Shown here: piece by piece, positions 25,299-36,782 of the stretch
Layout of the letters: each line of letters opens with the position of its first letter
Numbering within the stretch: the first letter of the stretch is position 1
Origin: Streptomyces sp. NBC_01716
GTDB taxonomy: Bacteria > Actinomycetota > Actinomycetes > Streptomycetales > Streptomycetaceae
DNA length: 64,000 bases
Direction: 5' to 3'
Assembly: GCF_036248275.1 (NCBI RefSeq)
Contig: NZ_CP109181.1
Span: 2,418,001-2,482,000 of the forward strand
Position numbers and translations under genes: made by a program
Notes under the pieces: model-generated
The model's database searches: none
What the model saw: the letters and a program-made list of their open reading frames with translations, nothing else
Told to the model about the DNA's origin: nothing

Positions 25299-26525
25299 GT
25301 GATATCGCGCAGACTGTTTCTGACCGGCACGGCCGCTGCGGCCACGGCGCTCACCTACCCCGTCTGGGGAAGCGCTCTCAGCCCCCGCGCGTCGGCCGCC
25401 GCCGACACCTGTGAACTCGCCCTGGTGAACAAGTCGTTGCCCGGCTCGGTCAACGCCTACGTCACCGGCCACGAGCAGGGCACCGACCGCTGGGTGCTGC
25501 TCCGTGCCGACGGCAGCGTGTACAAGCCCGAGTCGCCCGCCGAGGCCAACACCCCGCTCCCGGTCGACTGCGCCATCCCGCTGGGTGCCGCGGGCGGCGC
25601 CGCCGTCACGCTGACGCTGCCTCAGATGTACGGCGCCCGCGTCTACTTCGTACGCGACGACACGCTGGACTTCTTCCTGAACCCGGGTCCGTCCCTGGTC
25701 GAGCCGGCGTTCGCGAGCGAGAACGACCCCAACTACGGCCGCACCTGGTCGTTCGCCGAGTTCACCTTCAACCCGCAGCAGCTGTACTCGAACATCAGCT
25801 ACGTCGACCTGGTGACCGCGCTGCCCATCGGGATCACCCTGGAGGGCGACGCCAAGCACGAGGTCGCCCCGCTGCCCGAGGGCGCGCTCCAGAAGATCGC
25901 CGACGGTCTGACCGCGCAGGCGGCGGCCGACGGGCAGCCGTGGGACAAGCTGATCACGCGCGGCGCCGACGGCCAGGTCCTGCGGGTGATCGCGCCGCAG
26001 AACGCGATGGCGCCGTACTTCGACAGGCCCGACGAGATGCCCTTCCGGGACGTCTTCGACGGCTACATCGACCAGGTCTGGCAGAAGTACTCCGGCGAGG
26101 ACCTCAAGATCGACCTCCAGGGCGGCCGCGGCGTGCTGGCCGGCCGGGTCAGCGGCGACACGCTCACCTTCGCCGGGGGGCACACCTTCTCCAAGCCGGT
26201 CTCGAAGGACATCTTCACCTGCAACCACGGCCCCTTCACCAACAACCCGGACGACTCGGACGACAAGAAGGCCCTCCTCGCCCGGCTGGCGGCCGGATTC
26301 AACCGCTCGACACTGCTCACCCACCCGGACCAGCCGAACGGCGCCACGGCGGCGGACTACTACAAGGACGCGTCCACCAACCACTGGGCGCGGGTGCTGC
26401 ACGCCAACACTCCGATCGGGTACGCGTTCCCGTACGACGACGTACGGCCGGACGGTGAGCCCGACGTGTCCGGCGCGGCGCACGACGGCAACCCGGTGCG
26501 CTTCACCGTGTCGGTCGGTTCCTGA
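25299..26525 (+). CDS. Secreted GH64 beta-1,3-glucanase (Tat substrate)
   Basis: The 408-residue protein starts MISRRLFLTGTAAAATAL, a twin-arginine signal (SRRLFL) ending near residue 35 at SAAA. The mature part has the GH64 pattern: thaumatin-like N-terminal beta domain (CELALVNKSL), ARVYFVRDDTLDFFLNPG, FAEFTFNP..LYSNISYVDLVTALPIGI and a C-terminal CNHGPFTN..NRSTLL block. GH64 enzymes release laminaripentaose from beta-1,3-glucan of fungal walls. GTG 25299 follows AGGAGA. Control by a CebR-like repressor is suggested by the upstream palindrome. Confidence 0.93.
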   Translation: MISRRLFLTGTAAAATALTYPVWGSALSPRASAAADTCELALVNKSLPGSVNAYVTGHEQGTDRWVLLRADGSVYKPESPAEANTPLPVDCAIPLGAAGGAAVTLTLPQMYGARVYFVRDDTLDFFLNPGPSLVEPAFASENDPNYGRTWSFAEFTFNPQQLYSNISYVDLVTALPIGITLEGDAKHEVAPLPEGALQKIADGLTAQAAADGQPWDKLITRGADGQVLRVIAPQNAMAPYFDRPDEMPFRDVFDGYIDQVWQKYSGEDLKIDLQGGRGVLAGRVSGDTLTFAGGHTFSKPVSKDIFTCNHGPFTNNPDDSDDKKALLARLAAGFNRSTLLTHPDQPNGATAADYYKDASTNHWARVLHANTPIGYAFPYDDVRPDGEPDVSGAAHDGNPVRFTVSVGS

Positions 26526-26548
26526 GGTCCGGATCGGGAAGACAGAAT

Positions 26549-26593
26549 GGTGCCCCGTCGCATCTCCTCTTGAAGAGGGGGCGGCGGGGCACC
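26549..26593 (+). terminator. GH64 gene terminator
   Basis: GGTGCCCCGTCGC (26549-26561) pairs with 26581-26593, with an inner CTCTT/AAGAG stem. Confidence 0.7.
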
Positions 26594-26631
26594 GTCATGG
26601 GCGCTGAGGGTCACCCGATCGACGGAAGATG

Positions 26632-26660
26632 TTGAAACTTGTACGAGACAGGTCTAAGCT
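26632..26660 (+). promoter_or_regulatory. Candidate yceI promoter
   Basis: TTGAAA (26632-26637) and TAAGCT (26655-26660) are separated by 17 bases, a good principal-sigma promoter 48 bases before the start codon. Confidence 0.55.
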
Positions 26661-26707
26661 TTCCCTCGGTACTTGAAACCTAAACAAACGCCCCCCGGAG
26701 ACACGCC

Positions 26708-27313
26708 ATGGCACTGTTCAACCGCAAGTCCGAGAACGCCGCCGCCCCGGTCAACCCCGACCTGGCGCACCTGACCGGTGACTACACCATCGACCCTTCG
26801 CACAGCAGCATCGGCTTCACCGTGCGTCACGCGATGGTCACCAATGTCCGCGGCACGTTCAGCAAGCACGAGGGCACGCTGAGCCTGGACGGCTCGAAGC
26901 CGGAGAACTCCTCCGCGTCGATCGACGTGGAGATCGAGAGCATCGACACCGGCGCGCCCGACCGTGACGGTCACCTGCGCAGCGCGGACTTCTTCGACGC
27001 CGAGAAGTTCCCGAAGATGACCTTCCGCTCGACGGGTGCCGAGCAGGCGGGTGGCGACGACTACCGCATCACCGGTGAGCTCACCATCAAGGACGTCACC
27101 AAGCCGCTCACCATCGACCTGGAGTTCAACGGCCAGGCCACCGACCCGTACGGCAACGAGCGCGTCGGCTTCGAGGGCAGCGCCACCATCTCCCGCTCCG
27201 ACTGGGGCCTGACCTGGAACGCGGCGCTGGAGTCCGGCGGTGTGGTCGTCAGCGACAAGGTGAAGCTGGTCTTCGACATCTCCGCGATCAAGAACCAGCC
27301 GCAGGCCGCCTGA
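26708..27313 (+). CDS. YceI-family lipocalin-like protein
   Basis: The 201-residue protein has the YceI fold: DYTIDPSHSSIGFTVRHAMV at residues 24-43, a DRDGHLRSADFFDAEKFPKM loop and the closing VSDKVKLVFDISAI strand. YceI proteins bind long isoprenoid chains such as polyprenyl phosphates or quinone precursors. No signal peptide is present, so this one is cytoplasmic. ATG 26708 has a GGAG site. It is monocistronic with its own promoter. Confidence 0.93.
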   Translation: MALFNRKSENAAAPVNPDLAHLTGDYTIDPSHSSIGFTVRHAMVTNVRGTFSKHEGTLSLDGSKPENSSASIDVEIESIDTGAPDRDGHLRSADFFDAEKFPKMTFRSTGAEQAGGDDYRITGELTIKDVTKPLTIDLEFNGQATDPYGNERVGFEGSATISRSDWGLTWNAALESGGVVVSDKVKLVFDISAIKNQPQAA

Positions 27314-27355
27314 CCCTCACCGGAGCGTGGGCGGCGGAGCCGCCCGGGGGCATCG

Positions 27356-28702
27356 TCAGAATCCGCCCCCGTCGAATCCGCCGCCGCCTCCGAAGTCCCC
27401 TCCCCCGCCGAAACCGCCTCCGTCGAACCCGCCGCCCGAGCCGAAGTCACCGCCCGAGCCGCCGTCGTAACCGGTGTAGTCACCACCTCCGTAGTCCGCG
27501 GCGTAGGCGGGGGTGGCCAGGATCGAGCCGAGCATGGTGCCCACCAGCAGGCCGGGGAGCAGGCCGCCGCCGAAGTAGCCGCCCGCCCAGGGGCCGTACG
27601 CCGGCCCCGCGTCGTAGTACGGGCGCGGGCCGTGCTCGGTCTGCACCATCCGTGTCATAGGGTCGTCGCCGTGCTCCAGGCGCTCCGCGTCGGCCGCGCA
27701 GACGGGAATCGGACGGACGGTGCCGCCGGGCGGCGGTGACCAGTCCACGTCCTTCACCGACGGGCCGTGCCGGGGGTCGAAGAAGCAAGGGGAACGGCGT
27801 TCCGGAAGTGGTGTGCCCTCCCGCCGCGCGGCGAGCGAGGCGAGCGAGAAACGGCCGTCCGCCAGCGCCTCGGTCACCGGGCGCACATCCTCGGGGCGCT
27901 CGGCGGAGTCCATGAGGGACTTCGCCTTCTCGTACGCGTCCAGTCCCTGCTCGTAGTCGGTGCGCATCGCGTCGTCGGCGCCCTTCTCGCCGGGGTGGAA
28001 GTCGAGACGGTCGAGTTCCTCGCCGAAGGCGGTGATGTCCTCGTCCACGACCACCCGGAGCTTCTCCAGGGCCTCCTTGACGCGCGCCTCCTCACGGAGG
28101 CGGTTGCGGCGCAGTACCGCGTAGACACCGGCGCCGCCCAGGACGACGATGCCGCCGAGCGTGATCAGGCCCGTCGCGACGCTCCCGCCGTCGTCGGAGG
28201 ACGTGTCCCAGCCGGCCGGGGCCTGGCCGCGCGACTCGGCGAGGGCCTGGTCCACGAAGTTGTTGAGCTCGGTCTTCGCCGAGACGGGGCCGGTGCCCCT
28301 CGCGCCGTCGGTGATCGTACGGACGGCGTTCGGCGGCAGGACACGGGCGTCCGCTGCGGCGTCGAACTTGTCGCCGAGGCGTACGGCGTACACACCGGAC
28401 AGGCCGGTGTCGGTACGGAGCCTGTTCAGGAGCGTGTTGTCGGGGTTGAAGTCGGCGGACTGCGGCAGAACGGCGACGAAGACCGGCTTGTCGGCGTCCT
28501 TGATCTTCTTCGTCAGCGCGTCGGCGTCCGACCGGGAGAGCTGGTCGGTGGCGCGCGGGTCGACATAGACCGGGCCCTCCTTGAAGGCCTCGGCCACGGC
28601 ATCGGGGCCGGTGGCTGCCTGCGCGCCCGGCGCCGCGACGACGGCGGCGCCCGTGAAGGCGAGCAGCAACCCGGACAGAGTGGTGAAGAGCCTCGTCCTC
28701 AT
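27356..28702 (-). CDS. Secreted-anchored TPM-like membrane protein with Gly-rich tail
   Basis: A 448-residue protein with a signal peptide (residues 1-30, cleavage near AQAAT), an extracellular TPM-like domain (GPVYVDPRATDQLS, KPVFVAVLP, GVYAVRLGDKFDA), a single TM helix at about 176-198 followed by a basic helical cytoplasmic region (RRNRLREEARVKEALEKL), then a second hydrophobic stretch and a tail of FDGGGF/GGGGDFGGG repeats. The tail resembles that of other TPM proteins. Function is unknown. ATG 28702 is preferred to upstream starts because the signal peptide begins there. Confidence 0.8.
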   Translation of the reverse strand: MRTRLFTTLSGLLLAFTGAAVVAAPGAQAATGPDAVAEAFKEGPVYVDPRATDQLSRSDADALTKKIKDADKPVFVAVLPQSADFNPDNTLLNRLRTDTGLSGVYAVRLGDKFDAAADARVLPPNAVRTITDGARGTGPVSAKTELNNFVDQALAESRGQAPAGWDTSSDDGGSVATGLITLGGIVVLGGAGVYAVLRRNRLREEARVKEALEKLRVVVDEDITAFGEELDRLDFHPGEKGADDAMRTDYEQGLDAYEKAKSLMDSAERPEDVRPVTEALADGRFSLASLAARREGTPLPERRSPCFFDPRHGPSVKDVDWSPPPGGTVRPIPVCAADAERLEHGDDPMTRMVQTEHGPRPYYDAGPAYGPWAGGYFGGGLLPGLLVGTMLGSILATPAYAADYGGGDYTGYDGGSGGDFGSGGGFDGGGFGGGGDFGGGGGFDGGGF

Positions 28703-28786
28703 GTCTTCGACGGTACCGGAGGGCGGCTGATCCGGAGTGGGCGAGATATGACGGAAGAAGAACGGCGGGGCGACGGGGCGGGACGA

Positions 28787-28821
28787 GTGACGCACCCGGG
28801 CGGGAGGCCCGGGTGCGTCAC
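28787..28821 (-). terminator. Terminator of the GH16 gene
   Basis: A perfect 15-base stem (GTGACGCACCCGGGC, 28787-28801, with 28807-28821) lies 36 bases after the GH16 stop. Confidence 0.85.
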
Positions 28822-28856
28822 TCATGGGGGTACGGGGGTTCTGAGGGACGGCCCGT

Positions 28857-30734
28857 CTACTTCTGCTCGACCCGCACCCAGTCGATCTCCGCCTTCACAC
28901 CGCCCTGCGCGACCCTGTCGACGCTGGACTGGGGCAGGCCCCAGTACGGCGTGGTGACCTGGTTGTGCCCGGCGGGGTAGGCGCCGCCCAGCGCCAGATT
29001 GAGGATCACGTACTGGTTGTGGTCGAAGACCCATTCCCCGCGGGTCGACTCCAGCTTCTGCCGCGACGTCGTCTGCACCACCCGGTCGTCGACGGTGAAG
29101 ATCATCCCCTCCGGCGTCCACTCGACGGCGTAGGTGTGCCACTGGTCGACCCTGCCGCCGTTCGGGAAGGTCTGCGACTTGCCGATGTTGTCGGCGGCCG
29201 AGTAGCCGGGACCGTGCAGCGCGGTGCTCGTCCAGTCCGCGTAGCCGATGTTCTCCATGATGTCCGTCTCGCCCGAGCCCGGCCAGGACACGGACGGGTC
29301 GTCGACGTCGCTGCCCAGCAGCCAGAACGCCGGCCAGAAGCCGTCGCCGACGGGGAGCCTCATACGGGCGCTGACCTTGCCGTACGTGAAGTCGAACTTG
29401 GTGTTGGTGTCGACGCGGCCGGAGGTGAAGTCGTACGTGCCGCCGCCCGGCACCGTGGTGCACCCCTTGCAGTACTTGGACTCCAGGACGAGCGCCCCGT
29501 TCTGGGTCTTGATGTTGTCCGGCGAGTCGACGTACGCCTGCGCCTCGCCGTTGACGGAGCCCATCTCCTGGCCGGTGCGGACCACGCGCCACTTGGCGCG
29601 GTCGAGGCCGGAGCCCGTGAAGTCGTCGAAGAAGGTCTGGCGGTAGGCGCCGCCCGGGTTCTGCGGCAGTGCGGGGTACGCCGCCGCCGCGCTGCCGCCG
29701 GTGCCCCAGACCTGGAACTCGTACAGCGAGTAGCCGAACTGCGCCGTCGACGGCGCCGGGTTGTAGAAGGAGCGGCGCTCCTTGCCCAGCATCCGCACGT
29801 AGCGGCCGTTCGCCGGCGTCGGCAGGTCGACCGTGTCGTGCCTGCCGACCGCCTCCGCCGGTGACTTGACGTTCGCCCGCCGCTCGGCGATCTGCGCGGC
29901 CGAAGGGCGGTACACGGTGCGCCAGTTGCGGTTGTCGTCGGAGACCTGGAGCTCGAAGTCGACCGCGTACGCCGCCTCCCAGTACAGGTCCACGGACTGG
30001 ATCGTGGACGGGGCGCCGAGGTCCACGCCGACCCAGCGGTTCTGGTTCCAGTCGCTGGACCAGCGGGACTGGTCGGCCTTGAGGTCGGCCGGCCAGCCGC
30101 CGTCGGTGACGAACGCCGGTGAGTTGCCCGCGTGCTGGTAGAGGTCGCCGTACGCGGGGTGGTTCAGCGCCAGGTTGCTGCGCGTCGTGGAGGCGGGGGC
30201 GGGTTCGCCGCCGAAGACCTGGAAGGAGAAGAGGGAGTAGCCCCAGGGGGTGCCGCGCTCGATGCCGCGCATCCGGACGTAGCGTCCGGTGGCCTCCTGC
30301 GGGTATGTGTGCGCGGTGACGGTGCCGCCCGTGCCCTCGTTCTCGGTGTAGAAGTCGGTCCAGTCGGTGCCGTTCCGGGAGATCTCCAGGACGTACTGCT
30401 TCCCGAAGGCGGCCTCCCATTCGAGCTTGACCTGGCTGACGCGGATGACGCCGCCGAGGTCGACCTGGATCCAGGCGTTGTTGGCGAAGTCGCTCGCCCA
30501 CCGGGTGGTGGGGTTGTTGTCGAAGGCGGCGGTCGCGGGGGTGCCTGCGTTCTCCACGCCGGAGGTGGTGACGGCCGCCGGTCTGGCCGCGACGGCTTCC
30601 GCGGCGCGGTCGGTGTTCCACGCCGCGACGGCGCGGACGGCGGGCGGCTGCGGCGGTGCGGCGACGGCGAGCGGCGCCGCCAGCGCGAGCAGGGCGAGGG
30701 TGGTCGTCGCGAGTAAGGACGTACGTGGGGGCAT
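28857..30734 (-). CDS. Secreted GH16 beta-1,3-glucanase with two discoidin-type carbohydrate-binding domains
   Basis: The 625-residue enzyme has a signal peptide (1-25), two F5/8 type C (CBM32-like) domains at roughly 45-170 and 185-335 (each with RWASDF/RWSSDW and VDLGG/VDLGA segments) and a C-terminal GH16 domain. The catalytic motif GETDIMEN gives nucleophile Glu489 and acid/base Glu494, the ExDxxE form of laminarinases. It should cut internal beta-1,3 bonds of laminarin or fungal wall glucan. It lies 171 bases downstream of the GH1 gene on the same strand and belongs to the glucan-use block. Confidence 0.93.
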   Translation of the reverse strand: MPPRTSLLATTTLALLALAAPLAVAAPPQPPAVRAVAAWNTDRAAEAVAARPAAVTTSGVENAGTPATAAFDNNPTTRWASDFANNAWIQVDLGGVIRVSQVKLEWEAAFGKQYVLEISRNGTDWTDFYTENEGTGGTVTAHTYPQEATGRYVRMRGIERGTPWGYSLFSFQVFGGEPAPASTTRSNLALNHPAYGDLYQHAGNSPAFVTDGGWPADLKADQSRWSSDWNQNRWVGVDLGAPSTIQSVDLYWEAAYAVDFELQVSDDNRNWRTVYRPSAAQIAERRANVKSPAEAVGRHDTVDLPTPANGRYVRMLGKERRSFYNPAPSTAQFGYSLYEFQVWGTGGSAAAAYPALPQNPGGAYRQTFFDDFTGSGLDRAKWRVVRTGQEMGSVNGEAQAYVDSPDNIKTQNGALVLESKYCKGCTTVPGGGTYDFTSGRVDTNTKFDFTYGKVSARMRLPVGDGFWPAFWLLGSDVDDPSVSWPGSGETDIMENIGYADWTSTALHGPGYSAADNIGKSQTFPNGGRVDQWHTYAVEWTPEGMIFTVDDRVVQTTSRQKLESTRGEWVFDHNQYVILNLALGGAYPAGHNQVTTPYWGLPQSSVDRVAQGGVKAEIDWVRVEQK

Positions 30735-30905
30735 CGTTGACTCCGTTGGCGATACGGGTGAATGGAGCGATGTCCGTACGGGGGTGTTACCGCGAGTGGT
30801 GCGTGGCGTGCGTGGTGCGTGGCGTGCCTGCGGGCGGACGGCCCCGCCGCCGCCCTCGGCGGCTCTGGTGGCCGGGGCGGGAGCGGGACCTGGGTCCGGT
30901 GGGAC

Positions 30906-32315
<1,410 letters not shown>

Positions 32316-32425
32316 GGGTCTCCTGGTTCGTGGGTGAGCGCACGGCGCGGGCGACGGCGCGGGCGCGTGGAGCACGAGGCGTGGCGTGGCATGGCGTGCT
32401 GTGCGTGGGGGGGACGTCCGTGGTC

Positions 32426-33585
32426 TCAGCCGGAGCGGGCGGCCGATGTGTCCCCCGCCGATTCCTTGGCGCCGGCCCCGGGTTCGGCCCGGCTCTCGGG
32501 CTCGGCCCCGTTCTCGGGCTCGGGCTCCCGCTCGGCTTCCGGCCCCGCGCCCGCCACGGACGCCGGGGCGGGATCCGCGGCGTCACCCGGGGCGGAGTGG
32601 TGCAGCCAGCAGGCCACGGTGCGTTCGGGCGCCCCGTCCGGCGCGGCCAGCACCGGTACGTGCTCGGCGCACGGGTCGAACGCCTTGCCGCAGCGCGGAT
32701 GGAAGGCGCAGCCGGCCGGCATCGCCGTCAGGTGCGGCGGTGAACCGGGGATGCCCGTCAGCTCCCTGCGGGGCCCGTGCAGCGCGGGGAAGGAGTGGAG
32801 CAGCCCGTCGCTGTAGGGGTGGCGCGGGTCGCGGTAGATCTCGGCGGCACCCGCCTCCTCGACGATCCGGCCGCCGTACATGATCGCGATCCGGTCCGAG
32901 AACTCGATCAGCAGCGAGATGTCGTGGGTGATGAAGACGACCGAGAAGCCGAGCTTCTCGCGGAGCGCGACGAGCTTGCGCAGGATCTGACGCTGCATCA
33001 CCACGTCGAGTGCGGTGGTCGGTTCGTCCATGATGACGATCTCGGGCTCCAGCGCGAGCGCCATCGCGATCATCACGCGCTGGCGCATGCCGCCTGAGAG
33101 CTGGTGCGGGAACGCGCCGAGCCGGTCGCGGGAGATCCCCACCAGGTTCAGCAGTTCCTCCGCCCGCCCGGTGCGCTCGGCCGACCTCATCTCCGGACGG
33201 TGCGCCTTGAGCACATCGGTGAGCTGACTGTGCACCGTGTGCACGGGGTTGAGGGAGTTCATCGCGCCCTGGAAGACGATCGACAACTCCTGCCAGCGGA
33301 AGGCGCGCAGCTCCTGCGGCGTGAGCGTCAGCAGGTCCACGGGGGCCGCGTCGTCCCCCGGCGGGTGGTAGTGGACGTCGCCGCCGGTGATCACGCCGGG
33401 CGGCGAGAGCAGCCGGGTCACGGCGTAGGCGAGCGTGGACTTGCCCGAGCCCGACTCGCCGGCCAGGCCGAGTACCTCGCCGCGGTGCAGGGTCAGGTCG
33501 ATGTCGCGCAGCGCGTGGACCGCGCCGGGGCCGGTGCCGTAATCGACATTGAGGCCGCTGATGGTGAGGACGGGGCGACCGGTCG

Positions 33586-33589
<4 letters not shown>
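32426..33589 (-). CDS. ABC importer ATPase, OppD/DppD type
   Basis: The 387-residue ATPase has Walker [10 protein letters not shown] (about residues 44-52), the signature LSGGMRQRV, Walker B IVIMDEPTTALDV and the C-terminal oligopeptide-transporter extension with the Cys-rich FHPRCGKAFDPC, which binds an Fe-S cluster in related transporters. Its last ~50 residues are an unusual acidic Glu/Pro/Ala tail. The start ATG 33589 overlaps the OppC stop (ATGA). With 33586-38453 it forms a five-gene importer. Confidence 0.94.
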
Positions 33590-34626
<1,037 letters not shown>

Positions 34627-34629
34627 GGC

Positions 34630-35610
34630 TCAGGCCTCCTTCCGGGTACGCGGGTCGAGGAACAGATAGACCATGTCCGCGAGGAGATTCGCCGCGAGCA
34701 CGGAGAGCGTGATGATCAGGAAGACGCCCTGCATCAGCGGATAGTCCTTCGCGCCGACCGCCTGGAAGAGCTGGTAGCCGATGCCCGGATAGGAGAAGAC
34801 CATCTCCACCAGCAGCGTGCCGCCGACGATGAAGCCCAGGGAGAGCGCGAAGCCGGAGATGTTGGGGAGGATCGCGTTGCGCGCGGCGTACGAGAACATC
34901 ACGCGGCGCTCGGAGAGCCCCTTGGCCTGCGCGACCATGACGTAGTCCTCGGACGAGACGGTCACCATCATGTTGCGCATGCCGAGGATCCAGCCGGCGA
35001 TGGCGCTGAGGATGATCGTGACGCCGGGCAGGAAGCCGTGGTACAGCGCGCTGGAGATGAACGGCACGTCGAACGCGGGCACCAGCGAGCTGTCGTAACC
35101 GCCGGCCGCCGGGAAAATCGGCCACTTCACGGCGAACAGGGCGATGGCGATGAGCCCGAGCCAGAAGTACGGGATCGAGGAGATGAACGTCGTGACGGGC
35201 AGCAGGCTGTCCATCCACGACCCGCGCCGCCAGCCGCTGTAGACCCCGATGCCGGTGCCGAGCAGGAAGCTGATCAGGGTGGTGAGGCCGACCAGCACCA
35301 GCGTCCAGGGCAGCGACTGCGAGATGACCTCGCTGACGGGCGTCGGGAAGAAGGTGAAGGAGAGCCCGAGGTCGCCCTGGAAGAGCTGGCCCCAGTAATC
35401 GGTGTACTGCTGCCAGAGCGAACGTTCCTTGTCGAGGCCGAAGAGGGCCTTGAGGGAGGTGATCGCGCTGGTGTCGAGCTGGCCCTGGAAGCGGGCGATC
35501 AGGGCCTGGACCGGGTCGCCGGGCATCAGCCGCGGGATCAGGAAGTTGATGGTGATCGCCGCCCACGCCGTGATGACGTAGAAGAGGATCCGCTGGAGGA
35601 CGAACTTCAC
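34630..35610 (-). CDS. ABC importer permease, OppB/DppB type
   Basis: The 326-residue permease starts at GTG 35610 ([20 protein letters not shown]) with GGAGGTGG 9-16 bases upstream. [12 protein letters not shown] is the OppB signature, and [19 protein letters not shown] is the EAA loop that contacts the ATPase. The start overlaps the OppF stop (GTGA), so the operon is translationally coupled. Confidence 0.94.
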   Translation of the reverse strand: MKFVLQRILFYVITAWAAITINFLIPRLMPGDPVQALIARFQGQLDTSAITSLKALFGLDKERSLWQQYTDYWGQLFQGDLGLSFTFFPTPVSEVISQSLPWTLVLVGLTTLISFLLGTGIGVYSGWRRGSWMDSLLPVTTFISSIPYFWLGLIAIALFAVKWPIFPAAGGYDSSLVPAFDVPFISSALYHGFLPGVTIILSAIAGWILGMRNMMVTVSSEDYVMVAQAKGLSERRVMFSYAARNAILPNISGFALSLGFIVGGTLLVEMVFSYPGIGYQLFQAVGAKDYPLMQGVFLIITLSVLAANLLADMVYLFLDPRTRKEA

Positions 35611-36770
35611 TTCGCCGCCACCTCCTTCGTGCTCGCGGGCGCGCCGGGGACGGCCGTGGTGACGGGGCGGTCCTCGTACAGCCAGCACGCCGCCCACTGG
35701 CCGTCGTCGAGTTCGAAGCGCGGCGGCAGTTGGGTGCGGCAGCGCTCCATCGCCTTGGGACAGCGGGGGTGGAAGCGGCAGCCCCCTGGCGGGGAGATGA
35801 GTGAAGGGGGCTCGCCGCTTCCGGTCTCTTCCTGGTCCTCCTCGTCCGCGATCCGGTCGGGGTCGGGGGCCGAGGCGATCAGCAACTGGGTATAAGGGTG
35901 CGCGGGTTGCTGGGTGACGGTCTCGCTGTCGCCGCCCTCCACGATCCGGCCCGCGTACATCACCAGGGTCGTGTCCGCGAAGTACCGCGCGGACGCGATG
36001 TCGTGCGTGATGTAGAGGATCGCGAGGTGCAGGCGCTCCTTGAGGTCACGCAGCAGGTTGAGTACGCCGAGCCGGATCGAGACGTCCAGCATGGAGACGG
36101 GCTCGTCGGCGAGGAGCACCTTGGGGTCGGCGCCCAGCGCCCGCGCAATGGCGACGCGCTGGCGCTGGCCGCCGGAAAGCTCGTGCGGGAACTTGTCCAA
36201 GTACTGAGAAGGGGGCAGGAGTTGGACTCGCTCCAGCAGTTCGCACGCCTCCGCCTCGGTGGCCTGCTTGCCATGGATCTTCAGCGAGCGGGTGAGGTGG
36301 TAGCGCACCGTGTGTACGGGATTGAGCGAGGCGAACGGGTCCTGGAAGATCAGCTGGACCTGTTTCACGTACGCCCGGAAGGACCGGCCGCGACCCGCCT
36401 TGACCGGGGTGCCGCCGAGCCGTATCTCACCCGCGGTGAGCGGATACAGCTGTGACAGCAGCCGGGCCACCGTCGACTTGCCCGACCCCGACTCACCGAC
36501 CAGTGCCGTGACGCTGCCGCGCCGCAGGCGCAGCGAGACGTCGTCGACGGCGTGGACGGTGCGGCGCCGGCGGGCGACGAGGTCGCCGACGGTCCGTCTG
36601 ACGGGGAAGTGCTTGGTGACGCCGCGCGCTTCGAGCACGATGTCGCTGTCGTGAACGGTGCCGCCGTCCGGTGTGGTGCCGGAGTCGACAGCCGTGCCGC
36701 CGTCCGGAACGGTGCCGGAGTCGACAGCGGTGCCGCTGTCGGGAGCGGGGTCTCGGTCGTGGTTGGTCAT
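35607..36770 (-). CDS. ABC importer ATPase, OppF/DppF type
   Basis: A 387-residue ATPase with Walker [10 protein letters not shown] near residue 93, LSGGQRQRV, Walker [14 protein letters not shown] and the Cys motif [12 protein letters not shown]. The first 40 residues are an unusual [14 protein letters not shown] repeat encoded by a 36-base tandem repeat and are absent from normal OppF proteins. ATG 36770 lies 12 bases after the binding-protein stop. Confidence 0.93.
   Translation of the reverse strand: MTNHDRDPAPDSGTAVDSGTVPDGGTAVDSGTTPDGGTVHDSDIVLEARGVTKHFPVRRTVGDLVARRRRTVHAVDDVSLRLRRGSVTALVGESGSGKSTVARLLSQLYPLTAGEIRLGGTPVKAGRGRSFRAYVKQVQLIFQDPFASLNPVHTVRYHLTRSLKIHGKQATEAEACELLERVQLLPPSQYLDKFPHELSGGQRQRVAIARALGADPKVLLADEPVSMLDVSIRLGVLNLLRDLKERLHLAILYITHDIASARYFADTTLVMYAGRIVEGGDSETVTQQPAHPYTQLLIASAPDPDRIADEEDQEETGSGEPPSLISPPGGCRFHPRCPKAMERCRTQLPPRFELDDGQWAACWLYEDRPVTTAVPGAPASTKEVAAK
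36661..36732 (-). repeat. 36-bp tandem repeat in the OppF-type gene
   Basis: Two 36-base units (36661-36696 and 36697-36732) differ at only a few bases; a third partial unit follows. The unit length keeps frame and encodes 12 residues ([12 protein letters not shown]). Confidence 0.8.
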
Positions 36771-36782
36771 CGGCCGGCCTCG

